In this document: one piece after another, positions 15,501 through 25,150 of the stretch | Position numbering within the stretch: the stretch's first letter is position 1 | Layout: every line of letters begins with the position of its first letter | Source of the DNA: Pseudomonadota bacterium | GTDB lineage: Bacteria; Pseudomonadota; Alphaproteobacteria; Rhizobiales; Rhizobiaceae | Length of the DNA stretch: 47,631 bases | Reading direction: 5' to 3' | NCBI GenBank assembly: GCA_023404095.1 | Contig: JAEYDD010000025.1 | Span: 1-47,631, forward strand | The notes under the pieces: generated by a model | Seen by the model: only the letters and a program-made list of their open reading frames with translations | The model's database searches: none | Told to the model about the DNA's origin: nothing | Program-made: the position numbers and the translations under genes

Positions 15501-16799
15501 ATGTCCGTCCGCCACTACACAATTCCGGGAATGTCCGTTCGCGACCACCTCGTCACGGTTCCGCTCGACTGGTCGAACCCGGAAGGGTCGACGATCGAGG
15601 TCTTTGCCCGCGAAGTCTGCGACCCGACGAAGGCAGGCGACACTTTGCCCTTGCTTCTGTTCCTGCAGGGCGGGCCGGGCGGCAAGTCTCCACGGCCTGC
15701 CGGCGGTGGGCCGGCCTGGCTCTCGTACGCCCTCAAGACCCATCGCGTTGTCCTCATCGACCAGCGCGGCACGGGCCGCAGCACACGCATAGAGAGCGCG
15801 ACCATGACAGGCTTTGAAAGCGGCGAGGACGCGGCCAACTACCTCTGCCATTTCCGCGCCGACAGCATCGTGGCGGACTGCGAACACCTGCGAAAGACGG
15901 TCTTCGACGGCGTAAAGTGGGAAACGTTGGGCCAGAGCTACGGCGGCTTCCTCACGCTGACGTACCTTTCCAATGCGCCGGAGGGGCTTGCGGCCTGTTA
16001 TGTGACTGGCGGGCTTTCGGGCTTGCAGGCAACGGCAGACGAGATCTATCGCCGTACCTATCCGCGCGTGGCCGAGAAGAATGCGCGCTACTACCGCCGC
16101 TATCCGCATGACCGGGAGCGCATCGGCCGCATTGCAGACTTCATCGCGGCAAACGACGTCCGCCTGCCGGACGGCGACCGGCTGACGGTGCGCCGGCTGC
16201 AGACGGTCGGCATCGACCTCGGCATGGGACCCGGCTTCGAAAATATCCACTGGCTGATGGACGAGGCCTTCTCCGGCGCGTCGGAAGACCGGCTCTCCGA
16301 TCATTTCCTCGCCTCGGTGATGGAACTCACCAGCTATGACGCCAACCCGCTTTTCGCCGTTCTACAGGAGAGCATCTACGGCCAGGGCGACGGCGCAACC
16401 GGCTGGGCGGCCGAGCGCATCCGCGCCGAACATCCCGCTTTCGCAGATACCCACCGGCCCCTGCACCTGACCGGCGAGATGATGTATCCGTGGATGTTCT
16501 CCGAAATCCGCTCGCTGCGGCCGTTCCAGGCTGCAGCCGAGGCCCTTGCGGCCCGCCCGCGATTTGGCCGCCTGTATGATACCGAACGACTGGCATCCAA
16601 CGAAGTGCCCGTCGCCGCTGCCGTCTACTTCGACGACATGTATGTCGACGCGGACCTGTCGCTGGAAACGGCGCGGCATGTCGGCAATGTCGAGGCCTGG
16701 GTGACGAACGAGTACGAGCACGACGGCGTACGCCAGACAGATGCCGTCTTCGCCCGGCTGGTCGAGATGGTGAAGGAACGCGGCGGCCCGCGCCGATAG
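15501..16799 (+). CDS. Proline-iminopeptidase-like alpha/beta hydrolase (peptidase family S33)
   Basis: A 432-residue cytoplasmic alpha/beta-hydrolase. The oxyanion-hole motif LQGGPGG is at 55-61, the IDQRGTGRS strand-turn at 86-94 and the nucleophile elbow GQSYGG at 144-149 with S146. The acid and His are likely in VYFDDMYVD and NEYEHDG near the C-terminus. These features and the long lid domain match prolyl aminopeptidases of family S33 (about 430-residue subgroup), which release N-terminal proline from peptides. GAGGAG lies upstream of the ATG. It is a single-gene unit between ydeP and the GAF-Fis regulator. Confidence 0.88.
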   Translation: MSVRHYTIPGMSVRDHLVTVPLDWSNPEGSTIEVFAREVCDPTKAGDTLPLLLFLQGGPGGKSPRPAGGGPAWLSYALKTHRVVLIDQRGTGRSTRIESATMTGFESGEDAANYLCHFRADSIVADCEHLRKTVFDGVKWETLGQSYGGFLTLTYLSNAPEGLAACYVTGGLSGLQATADEIYRRTYPRVAEKNARYYRRYPHDRERIGRIADFIAANDVRLPDGDRLTVRRLQTVGIDLGMGPGFENIHWLMDEAFSGASEDRLSDHFLASVMELTSYDANPLFAVLQESIYGQGDGATGWAAERIRAEHPAFADTHRPLHLTGEMMYPWMFSEIRSLRPFQAAAEALAARPRFGRLYDTERLASNEVPVAAAVYFDDMYVDADLSLETARHVGNVEAWVTNEYEHDGVRQTDAVFARLVEMVKERGGPRR

Positions 16800-16856
16800 G
16801 CAGCGCGCCACGAAGGGACGGGCCTCTCACAACCCGAGCGACTGCCCATGGCCCGA

Positions 16857-16876
16857 CTGTCGCAATGTTGCGACAG
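16857..16876. promoter_or_regulatory. Palindromic operator upstream of the GAF-Fis regulator gene
   Basis: CTGTCGCAA (16857-16865), TG, TTGCGACAG (16868-16876) is a perfect 9-2-9 palindrome about 90 bases before the regulator start. A close copy at 18091-18110 precedes the aldehyde dehydrogenase gene, so this is the probable recognition site of the GAF-Fis regulator, with autoregulation. Confidence 0.6.
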
Positions 16877-16967
16877 TTATCGCCGATGCCCGGCAGATGA
16901 TCGACGGGCCGATATTGCGTCGGAATACCGATTGCGCCACAATCCGCCCCGGTTCAGGGAGGAGCCA

Positions 16968-17927
16968 ATGCTGGGACACTCTGCACATGTGGAGCACGTC
17001 TATACGTCTGCCCTTCGGGGATCGGCTGCCGCAAGCTCGCCGATCGTCGCCTCATGGCAGCGCTGCATGACGGTGCATCGTCTGGCACCGGAGCAGGACC
17101 GAACGCCGCTGCGCCTTACATCCCGCGAACTCGAACTGGCCCAGCAAGAATCCGGACAACTGGTTGCCGTTGCCGTCGATGAGCTCGACCGGCTGTTCGC
17201 CCTGCTCGGGAAGGCCGGCTACTGCGTTCTTCTGACCGACCGCAGCGGGGTGGCGCTTGAGCGTCGGGGCGCACGCGGCGATGACAAGGAATTCCAGAGC
17301 CTTGGCCTCTGGACCGGTTCGATCTGGACCGAGGCCAGCGTCGGGACGAACGGCATCGGGACCGCGCTCGCCGACGACCGCTCGGTTACCGTGTTCCGCG
17401 ACCAGCATTTTCTCTCCTCCAATATCGGGCTGTGCTGCGCGACGGCGCCGATCCGCGACCATCGCGGCCAGCTCGCAGCAGCACTCGACATTTCCACATG
17501 CCGCGACGACGTCGACGAGATGACGCTGTCGATCCTGTCGCAGGCGGTTCGTGATGCGGCAACGCGCATCGAGGTGAACCTCTTCCGCAGCGCGTTTTCC
17601 GGCGCGCGCTTCATCATGCTGCCGACCGGAGCCAATGCTGCCGCCGCCCTTCTCGCCGTCGACCGGCATGACCTTGTGGTCGGCGCAACACGCGCCGCGC
17701 GTCTGGCTCTCAAGCTGGATGACCGTCGGATTGCCGCCGGCGTGGCTGCCGCCGATGCCCTTCACGAAGGAAGTGCTGCGGGCGGCGAAGAGCTGGCCGA
17801 AGCCGAGAAGGCGGCACTGATGCGCGCCCTTTCGCGGACGAACGGCAACATCTCCCGCGCCGCGCAAGCTCTCGGAATGAGCCGCGCCACCCTGCATCGC
17901 AAGCTGAAGAAGCTCGAACTGCATTGA
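16968..17927 (+). CDS. GAF-domain Fis-type transcriptional regulator (AcoR-like without AAA+ domain)
   Basis: A 319-residue regulator. The ATG at 16968 follows a GGGAGGAG ribosome binding site; longer in-frame starts back to 16848 are not supported. An N-terminal AcoR-type segment (SSPIVASWQRCM) leads to a GAF domain (about 60-210; GLWTGSIWTEASVGTNGIGTAL is diagnostic), and the C-terminus is a Fis helix-turn-helix (NGNISRAAQALGMSRATLHRKLKKL). The central AAA+ sigma-54 activation domain of AcoR is absent, so it should work with ordinary RNA polymerase. It lies just upstream of the aldehyde dehydrogenase and shares an operator sequence with it, so it likely controls that gene in response to an aldehyde or alcohol. 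Confidence 0.87.
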   Translation: MLGHSAHVEHVYTSALRGSAAASSPIVASWQRCMTVHRLAPEQDRTPLRLTSRELELAQQESGQLVAVAVDELDRLFALLGKAGYCVLLTDRSGVALERRGARGDDKEFQSLGLWTGSIWTEASVGTNGIGTALADDRSVTVFRDQHFLSSNIGLCCATAPIRDHRGQLAAALDISTCRDDVDEMTLSILSQAVRDAATRIEVNLFRSAFSGARFIMLPTGANAAAALLAVDRHDLVVGATRAARLALKLDDRRIAAGVAAADALHEGSAAGGEELAEAEKAALMRALSRTNGNISRAAQALGMSRATLHRKLKKLELH

Positions 17928-18090
17928 CTGTGTGGCACGCGCTGACCCGTCACGACCCGGTCGCTCGTTTCTGATTTAACGCTCTCAGCAGCCACCGCAA
18001 CGCAGCTCGCGCTGCGGTGCGTGCATCAGCGCCTTGCCCGCAAAAGCGTTTCGCCCACGACCGACCTGCGCCCTCCATTGCCATGACGAA

Positions 18091-18110
18091 CTGTTTCAAA
18101 CCTGCGACAG
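18091..18110. promoter_or_regulatory. Second copy of the GAF-Fis operator, upstream of the aldehyde dehydrogenase
   Basis: CTGTTTCAA-AC-CTGCGACAG has the same 9-2-9 layout as the palindrome at 16857-16876 and differs from it at 3 of 18 arm positions. It lies 100 bases before the aldehyde dehydrogenase start. Confidence 0.5.
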
Positions 18111-18209
18111 GATGGCCGCGCACGTGATCCGCCCCGCTGTTCTGGTCGCGGAAACACAAGCAGACTTCCCTCATCCGCTGCAGGCGGGACATGATCAAGG
18201 GAGGATCAC

Positions 18210-19718
<1,509 letters not shown>

Positions 19719-19758
19719 TCCTCCCGGGCACGCGCCGATCCGCCGGCGCACCCGCCTT

Positions 19759-19794
19759 CCCCGGAGGCAGCCCTTGGCCTCCGGGGACTTTTTT
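19759..19794 (+). terminator. Rho-independent terminator between the aldehyde dehydrogenase and DUF779 genes
   Basis: CCCCGGAGGC (19759-19768), an 8-base loop and GCCTCCGGGG (19777-19786) form a perfect 10-base-pair stem followed by AC and six T residues. It sits 40 bases after the dehydrogenase stop and directly before the ribosome binding site of the next gene. Confidence 0.9.
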
Positions 19795-19806
19795 GGGGAG
19801 ATCAAC

Positions 19807-20187
19807 ATGGAACAGCTTGAGAACGGGGAGCCCCGCGTGCTCGCCACCGAAGAGGCGCTCGCCTTCATCGAGGAAATACGCAAGGACCACCCCGACATCC
19901 TGTTTCATCAGTCTGGCGGCTGCTGCGACGGATCCTCGCCGATGTGCTACCCGGCGAACGAATACCTGATCGGCGCCGGCGACGTGAAGCTCGGCGAGAT
20001 CGGCGGCGTGCCCGTCTACATCAGCGCCAGCCAGTTCGAGACCTGGAAGCACACGCAACTGATCATTGATGTCGTACCCGGGCGCGGCGGGATGTTTTCC
20101 CTCGACAATGGGCGGGAGCGGCGGTTCCTGACCCGGTCGCGCCTGTTCGCCGGCGGCGAGGCCTGCGCCATTCCGGTCCGGCAGTAA
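19807..20187 (+). CDS. DUF779 family protein
   Basis: A 126-residue protein of the DUF779 family, whose members commonly accompany aldehyde dehydrogenases; no biochemical function is established to my knowledge. The conserved cysteine cluster FHQSGGCCDGSSPMCYP is at about 35-51 and could bind a metal or act as a redox site. GGGGAG precedes the ATG at 19807; the longer in-frame start at 19681 lies inside the dehydrogenase gene and is not credible. It follows the dehydrogenase but behind a strong terminator, so it depends on read-through or on a promoter within the short gap. Confidence 0.88.
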   Translation: MEQLENGEPRVLATEEALAFIEEIRKDHPDILFHQSGGCCDGSSPMCYPANEYLIGAGDVKLGEIGGVPVYISASQFETWKHTQLIIDVVPGRGGMFSLDNGRERRFLTRSRLFAGGEACAIPVRQ

Positions 20188-20290
20188 TCGGGCGAAACGG
20201 TGTGACGCTTTACATCGCCCCTTGATCGGTTAACTATTCGCGGCGGAGGAACGGAGGAGGGGACGCGCGCGAGTGCGGCCTTGGAGCTAC

Positions 20291-22219
20291 ATGTTCTCGC
20301 ATTCCGAGCACATCCGTGAGATCGAGCGCGTAAGCCGCGGACTGCCCACCGGGCGCGATGACGTCGTTGTCCAGTCATGGCGGCGCTGCCTCGACCAGCA
20401 CCGCCTCGACCCAACCCATGCCTGCGAGGCGTTCATCCTGCCCGACGCACGCCTGCGCGAGCATCGGCAGCAATCCGAGGATCTCGTACGGATCGCCCGG
20501 TCGGGGCTCGAACATCTCTTCAGCCAGGTCGCCGGGCAGAACTACGTATTGCTGCTCTCCGACCGAAAGGGCGTGACCGTCGAATTCCTCGGCGACCCTC
20601 TGTTCGACAACAATCTGCGCAAGGCCGGTCTCTACCTTGGCTCAGAATGGTCGGAGAGCCGGGCCGGAACCTGCGCCGTCGGCGCCTGCATCGAAACCGG
20701 CGAGGCGCTGACGATCCACCAGACCGATCACTTCGACAACACCCATACGCCGCTTTCCTGCACCGCCGCCCCCATCTACGACACGACCGGCGCGCTGACC
20801 GCCGTCCTCGATATTTCGCTTCTCAGCTCGCCGATCCTCAAGGCCAGCCAGAACCTGGCCCGTCACCTCGTCGGCGCCACCGTCAGGCGGATCGAGCTTG
20901 CCAACCTGATGGCGCAAACCCGCCACGAATGGGTCCTTCGCTTCTCCCGCTCCCCCGATTTTCTGGATGTCGATCCCGAAGCGGCTATCTCCGTCGACGG
21001 AAGCGGGCGGATCATCGGCATGACGCATGCTGGCGCTCAGATTCTCGCCCGGTCGGTCGGGGCAGACTGGCGCAAACCTGCAAGCCTGATCGGCCAGCCC
21101 GTGTCGAAATTCCTCAACCTAGAGGTCGACGGCCTGCCCGACCTGACCCGCAGGCGGCCGACGCAGGATCGTCTGGTCTTCGCCCGCGATGGCAATGCGC
21201 TGTTTGCGCATGCGATCGAGCCGCACCTGCAGCGCCACGTGTCGGCTTGGACGCGTAGCGAAATCCCCCAACCGATCCGCCGCCTCGGCGGCGATGCGCC
21301 CGAGATAACGGCTCTGCAGGCCAAAGTGGCAAAGCTTGCCCGCACGTCGCTGCCCATTCTGATCCAGGGCGAAACCGGCTCGGGAAAGGAGCACCTCGCG
21401 CGCGCCATCCATGAAGGCAGCGGATTAAAGGGTAGTTTCGTCGCGATCAACTGCGCCGCAATTCCCGAACAACTGATCGAGAGCGAGCTGTTCGGCTACA
21501 TGCCGGGCGCCTTCACCGGTGCATCGCCGAAGGGCCGCAAGGGTCTGGTGGAACAGGCGGCCGGCGGGACGCTTTTTCTCGACGAAATCGGCGACATGCC
21601 GCTCGGACTGCAAAGCCGTCTGCTGCGCGTGCTCGCGGAGAAGGAAGTGCTTCCGATCGGCGGGCATGAGCCACGCCCTGTCGATATCCGCGTCGTATCC
21701 GCCTCGCACCGCCCGCTTAAGGAGCTCGTGGTGGAGGGGCGTTTCCGGCAAGACCTTTTCTATCGGCTCAATGCCGCTACGCTGGTTTTGCCGCCGCTAC
21801 GCGACCGCCCGGATTTTGACTGGCTGCTCGCCCGCATCCTCGAGCGGTATGCACGGGATGGCAGGTCGCCGACACTGGCGCCGCTGGCGCTCGATCTGCT
21901 GAAGCGCCACGACTGGCCCGGCAATATCCGCGAACTCGACAATGTGCTGGCAGTGGCCGTCGCCATTTGCGAGGGTGATGTCATCGAGCCCTCCGATCTT
22001 CCCGACGGATTTTGTCTACCGGCCGGAAATCATGCGGCCGACCCTTCGTCGGGCAGACAGGACGAGGGTCAGGAAACGGGGCAGTCAAAGGGCCTGGAAC
22101 TCCGCCGTCTGCTTACGTCCTGTAACTGGAATGTCTCCGAAGCCGCCCGCCGCCTCGGCGTCGATCGCTCCACCGTGCATCGCCAGATCAGACGCTTCGG
22201 GATCGTCACGCAACACTGA
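20291..22219 (+). CDS. AcoR-like sigma-54-dependent transcriptional activator
   Basis: A 642-residue activator. The N-terminal AcoR segment (VVVQSWRRCL) leads to a GAF domain (about 65-200), a PAS-like stretch (about 220-330), and an AAA+ domain (about 335-555) with Walker A GETGSGKE, sigma-54 contact loop GAFTGA and Walker B LFLDE. A C-terminal Fis helix-turn-helix follows (NVSEAARRLGVDRSTVHRQIRRF). The ATG at 20291 has GGAG 6 bases upstream and is preferred over an in-frame GTG at 20273, whose nearest purine-rich site is too distant. The next gene, a flavin monooxygenase, has a sigma-54 promoter with upstream palindromes and is the obvious target. Confidence 0.92.
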   Translation: MFSHSEHIREIERVSRGLPTGRDDVVVQSWRRCLDQHRLDPTHACEAFILPDARLREHRQQSEDLVRIARSGLEHLFSQVAGQNYVLLLSDRKGVTVEFLGDPLFDNNLRKAGLYLGSEWSESRAGTCAVGACIETGEALTIHQTDHFDNTHTPLSCTAAPIYDTTGALTAVLDISLLSSPILKASQNLARHLVGATVRRIELANLMAQTRHEWVLRFSRSPDFLDVDPEAAISVDGSGRIIGMTHAGAQILARSVGADWRKPASLIGQPVSKFLNLEVDGLPDLTRRRPTQDRLVFARDGNALFAHAIEPHLQRHVSAWTRSEIPQPIRRLGGDAPEITALQAKVAKLARTSLPILIQGETGSGKEHLARAIHEGSGLKGSFVAINCAAIPEQLIESELFGYMPGAFTGASPKGRKGLVEQAAGGTLFLDEIGDMPLGLQSRLLRVLAEKEVLPIGGHEPRPVDIRVVSASHRPLKELVVEGRFRQDLFYRLNAATLVLPPLRDRPDFDWLLARILERYARDGRSPTLAPLALDLLKRHDWPGNIRELDNVLAVAVAICEGDVIEPSDLPDGFCLPAGNHAADPSSGRQDEGQETGQSKGLELRRLLTSCNWNVSEAARRLGVDRSTVHRQIRRFGIVTQH

Positions 22220-22262
22220 TGCAACACCCGTGGCGCCACAACTGTGGCGCCAATGGCGACAG
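22210..22262. promoter_or_regulatory. Upstream activating sites for the monooxygenase promoter
   Basis: TGGCGCCACA (22231-22240), AC, TGTGGCGCCA (22243-22252) is a perfect 10-2-10 palindrome. Overlapping it, CTGTGGC (22242-22248) and GCGACAG (22256-22262) form a second, one-mismatch pair. GCAACAC is repeated at 22210 and 22221. The cluster lies 60-110 bases before the sigma-54 promoter, the expected place for AcoR-type enhancer sites, and partly overlaps the 3' end of the activator gene. Confidence 0.6.
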
Positions 22263-22321
22263 TGCAACGCTCATTCCCTCAGTCTGCATTGAAAATACTG
22301 ATCTTTCCCCGCGGTTCACAT

Positions 22322-22337
22322 TGGCATGCCGCTTGCG
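22322..22337 (+). promoter_or_regulatory. Sigma-54 promoter of the flavin monooxygenase gene
   Basis: TGGCAT-GCCGC-TTGCG matches the -24/-12 consensus, with GG (22323-22324) and GC (22335-22336) ten bases apart. It lies 79 bases before the monooxygenase start and downstream of an AcoR-like activator gene. Confidence 0.88.
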
Positions 22338-22415
22338 CCTGTCTGACCGGAGCCCGCGGCAAGAGGAGTTGCAGCGGCTCTCGCAAGACGAAGCAAGCAA
22401 GATGGAGGAGATCAC

Positions 22416-24218
22416 ATGCTTGACGACAGCCCCAGCACGAAGGTCGACAACGCGCTCGCCAAACTGGGCCAAGCCTTGGAGAAGGGCGATATCGACGCTG
22501 CTGTCAACCTGTTCCAGGCGGACTGCTACTGGCGCGACCTCGTCACCTTTACCTGGAACCTCAAGACTCTGGAGGGCCAGCAGCAGATCCGGGACATGCT
22601 CTCGGAGCAATTGTCCGAGATCAGGCCGCGACATTTTCATCAGGATACGGCCGAACTTGCCAGCGATGGCGACGGCATCACGCAGGGATGGTTCAACTTC
22701 GAGACCGATACCGGCCGCGGCTACGGCCATATCCGATTGAAGAACGGTCTCATCTGGACCCTGCTGACCACCCTGACCGAACTGAAAGGTCACGAGGAGC
22801 CGAAGGGCATCCGCCGACCGCTCGGCGCCGAGCACGGGCATGGCAAGGCGCGCAGGACATGGAAGGAGAAGCGCGAGCAGGAGGCATCCGAACTGGGCTA
22901 CAGCACCCAGCCCTATGTCGTGATCATCGGCGGCGGGCAGGGCGGTATCGCGCTTGCAGCCCGGCTGCGCCAGCTCGGCGTGCCCGCGATCATCATCGAG
23001 AAGAACGAACGGCCCGGAGACAGCTGGCGCAAGCGCTACAAGTCCCTCTGCCTGCACGACCCGGTCTGGTACGATCACCTGCCTTACATTCCGTTCCCGG
23101 AAAACTGGCCGGTCTTCGCACCGAAGGACAAGATCGGCGACTGGCTGGAAATGTATACCAAGGTCATGGAGCTGAACTACTGGAGCTCGACCACCTGCAA
23201 ATCCGCCTCCTACGACGAGACGAAGAACGAATGGACCGTGATCGTCGAGCGTGACGGCGAGGAAGTGGTACTGCGGCCCAAGCAGCTCGTGCTGGCGACC
23301 GGCATGTCCGGAAAGCCCAACGTCCCGAAGATCGCCGGGCAGGACATCTTCAAGGGTGAGCAGCAGCATTCCTCGCAGCATCCCGGCCCCGACGCCTATA
23401 AAGGCAAGAAGGTGGTCGTCATCGGCTCGAACAACTCAGCCCACGACATCTGCGCCGCCCTCTGGGAGGCAGGAGCCGACGTCACCATGGTTCAGCGCTC
23501 GTCGACGCACATCGTGCGCTCCGACACGTTGATGGATATCGGCCTGGGCGACCTCTATTCCGAGCGGGCGGTTGCGGCGGGCATGACCACGCGCAAGGCG
23601 GACCTGATCTTCGCCTCTCTGCCCTACAAGATCATGCACGAGTTCCAGATACCGCTCTATGAGAAGATGCGTGAGCGGGATGCCAAGTTCTATGACGATC
23701 TCGAAAAGGCAGGCTTCATGCTCGACTGGGGCGCTGACGGTTCCGGCCTGTTCATGAAGTATCTGCGCCGTGGCTCGGGCTACTACATCGACGTCGGCGC
23801 CTGCGACCTCGTCATCGACGGGTCGATCAAGCTGAAATCCGGCTCGGACGTCGATCGCCTGACGGAGGATGCCGTCGTGCTCAAGGACGGCACGAAGCTG
23901 CCGGCCGATCTCGTCATCTATGCCACCGGCTACGGCTCGATGAACGGATGGGCGGCTGATCTGATCTCTCGGGAGGTCGCCGACAAGGTCGGCAAGTGCT
24001 GGGGGCTCGGCTCGGATACGCCCAAGGATCCCGGGCCCTGGGAAGGCGAGCAGCGCAACATGTGGAAGCCCACGCAGCAGCAGGCGTTGTGGTTCCACGG
24101 CGGCAACCTGCACCAGTCCCGCCACTACTCGCAATATCTGGCCCTGCAACTGAAGGCCCGTCAGGAAGGAATTCCCACCCCGGTCTACGGCCTCCAGGAA
24201 CGCCATCACCTCTCCTGA
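22416..24218 (+). CDS. Flavin-containing monooxygenase with N-terminal NTF2-like domain
   Basis: A 600-residue NAD(P)H- and FAD-dependent monooxygenase. The N-terminal 125 residues look like an NTF2/SnoaL-type domain; the FAD Rossmann motif VVIIGGGQGG is at about 168-177, the FMO fingerprint FKGEQQHSSQHPG at about 311-323, and the NADP Rossmann motif VVVIGSNNSAHD at about 333-344. The ATGYG motif lies near 510. GGAGGAG precedes the ATG. The group is close to the CzcO/YUCCA-like flavoproteins; the substrate is unknown. With the nearby aldehyde dehydrogenase it may form an oxidation route for a ketone, amine or sulfur compound, but this is inferred from position. Transcription should be sigma-54 dependent. 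Confidence 0.9.
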   Translation: MLDDSPSTKVDNALAKLGQALEKGDIDAAVNLFQADCYWRDLVTFTWNLKTLEGQQQIRDMLSEQLSEIRPRHFHQDTAELASDGDGITQGWFNFETDTGRGYGHIRLKNGLIWTLLTTLTELKGHEEPKGIRRPLGAEHGHGKARRTWKEKREQEASELGYSTQPYVVIIGGGQGGIALAARLRQLGVPAIIIEKNERPGDSWRKRYKSLCLHDPVWYDHLPYIPFPENWPVFAPKDKIGDWLEMYTKVMELNYWSSTTCKSASYDETKNEWTVIVERDGEEVVLRPKQLVLATGMSGKPNVPKIAGQDIFKGEQQHSSQHPGPDAYKGKKVVVIGSNNSAHDICAALWEAGADVTMVQRSSTHIVRSDTLMDIGLGDLYSERAVAAGMTTRKADLIFASLPYKIMHEFQIPLYEKMRERDAKFYDDLEKAGFMLDWGADGSGLFMKYLRRGSGYYIDVGACDLVIDGSIKLKSGSDVDRLTEDAVVLKDGTKLPADLVIYATGYGSMNGWAADLISREVADKVGKCWGLGSDTPKDPGPWEGEQRNMWKPTQQQALWFHGGNLHQSRHYSQYLALQLKARQEGIPTPVYGLQERHHLS

Positions 24219-24234
24219 CTGACCGCAAGAACCT

Positions 24235-24268
24235 CGGCCGGGGCGTGCGCTCCGGCCGGCTTTCGCTT
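24235..24268 (+). terminator. Possible terminator after the monooxygenase gene
   Basis: CGGCCGG (24235-24241) and CCGGCCG (24252-24258) form a perfect 7-base-pair stem with a 10-base loop, followed by GCTTTCGCTTTA. The T tract is interrupted, so termination may be partial. Confidence 0.5.
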
Positions 24269-24380
24269 TAGCCCCCCAACCAGCTTCAGCTGGCTGTCAG
24301 CTTCACATGCTCCATTCAGACAACCGGAAAAAGCGACAATAAACGCACCCCAACCGGTTTCGCGTCTAGGAGGCAAGCTA

Positions 24381-25142
24381 ATGGCCGACACAGCAACGCC
24401 GCTGCCGTTGCGCAATGATCTGCGCGACGAAGTGTTTGCCCGCGACGACCTGCCCCTTGGCGATTTCACCTTCAACGCCACCGTGGCAAACGTCTTTGAC
24501 GACATGGTCAACCGCTCCGTCCCCTACTACGAGGAGATGCAGCGGATGGTCTGCGAACTGGCCGCAGATTTTGCGAAAGCCGGAACCAGCCTCTACGACA
24601 TCGGCTGCTCGACCGGCACAACTCTGCTTGCGCTCGACGGGCTGGTCGATCCCCAGGTCCGTTTCGTCGGCATAGACAACGCGCCCGACATGCTGGAAAG
24701 AGCCTCCCAGAAGATCAGGTCGGCACGGACGAACCGCCTGATCGAGCTCCAGGCGCTCGACGTTCACCTGGGTTTCGCGATGGACAATGCTAGCGTCGTG
24801 ACGATGCTTCTGACACTGCAGTTCATCCGCCCCCTCCATCGCGAACGCACGATGAAGGCCATCCATGCCGGCCTCAACGAACGCGGCTGCCTGCTGCTCG
24901 TGGAGAAGTTGACCAGCGAGGACTCGACCTTCAATCGCCTGTTTATCCAGCACTATTATGACTTCAAGCGCCGCAACGGCTATTCCGAGATCGAGATTGC
25001 GCAGAAGCGGGAAGCGCTGGAGAACGTGCTGATCCCCTATCGTCTCGAGGAGAACCTAGAGCTTCTCAAGGAGGTCGGCTTCCGCAAGGTCGAGATCTTC
25101 TTCCGCTGGTACAACTTCTGCGGTCTGATCGCGGTGAAATAG
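24381..25142 (+). CDS. cmoA: CmoA-like carboxy-S-adenosylmethionine synthase
   Basis: A 253-residue class I methyltransferase-fold protein that follows E. coli CmoA along its length. Matching stretches include GDFTFNATVANVFDDMVNRSVPYY (27-50), LYDIGCSTGTT (71-81, SAM site), GIDNAPDM (97-104), TLQFIRP (145-151) and DFKRRNGYSEIEIAQKREALENV (194-216). R210 corresponds to E. coli R199, which binds the extra carboxylate of carboxy-SAM. CmoA makes carboxy-SAM from SAM and prephenate, normally for CmoB to modify tRNA wobble uridine. No cmoB is present here; instead a membrane methyltransferase-like gene follows 8 bases later. AGGAGG precedes the start. Confidence 0.87.
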   Translation: MADTATPLPLRNDLRDEVFARDDLPLGDFTFNATVANVFDDMVNRSVPYYEEMQRMVCELAADFAKAGTSLYDIGCSTGTTLLALDGLVDPQVRFVGIDNAPDMLERASQKIRSARTNRLIELQALDVHLGFAMDNASVVTMLLTLQFIRPLHRERTMKAIHAGLNERGCLLLVEKLTSEDSTFNRLFIQHYYDFKRRNGYSEIEIAQKREALENVLIPYRLEENLELLKEVGFRKVEIFFRWYNFCGLIAVK

Positions 25143-25150
25143 GTGCTGCG

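Noticed and set aside
17928..18209. Sigma-54 promoter for the aldehyde dehydrogenase (TGGCAC near 17934)
   Set aside because: The -12 element is missing: ten bases after GG there is CC rather than GC, so only the half-match remains.
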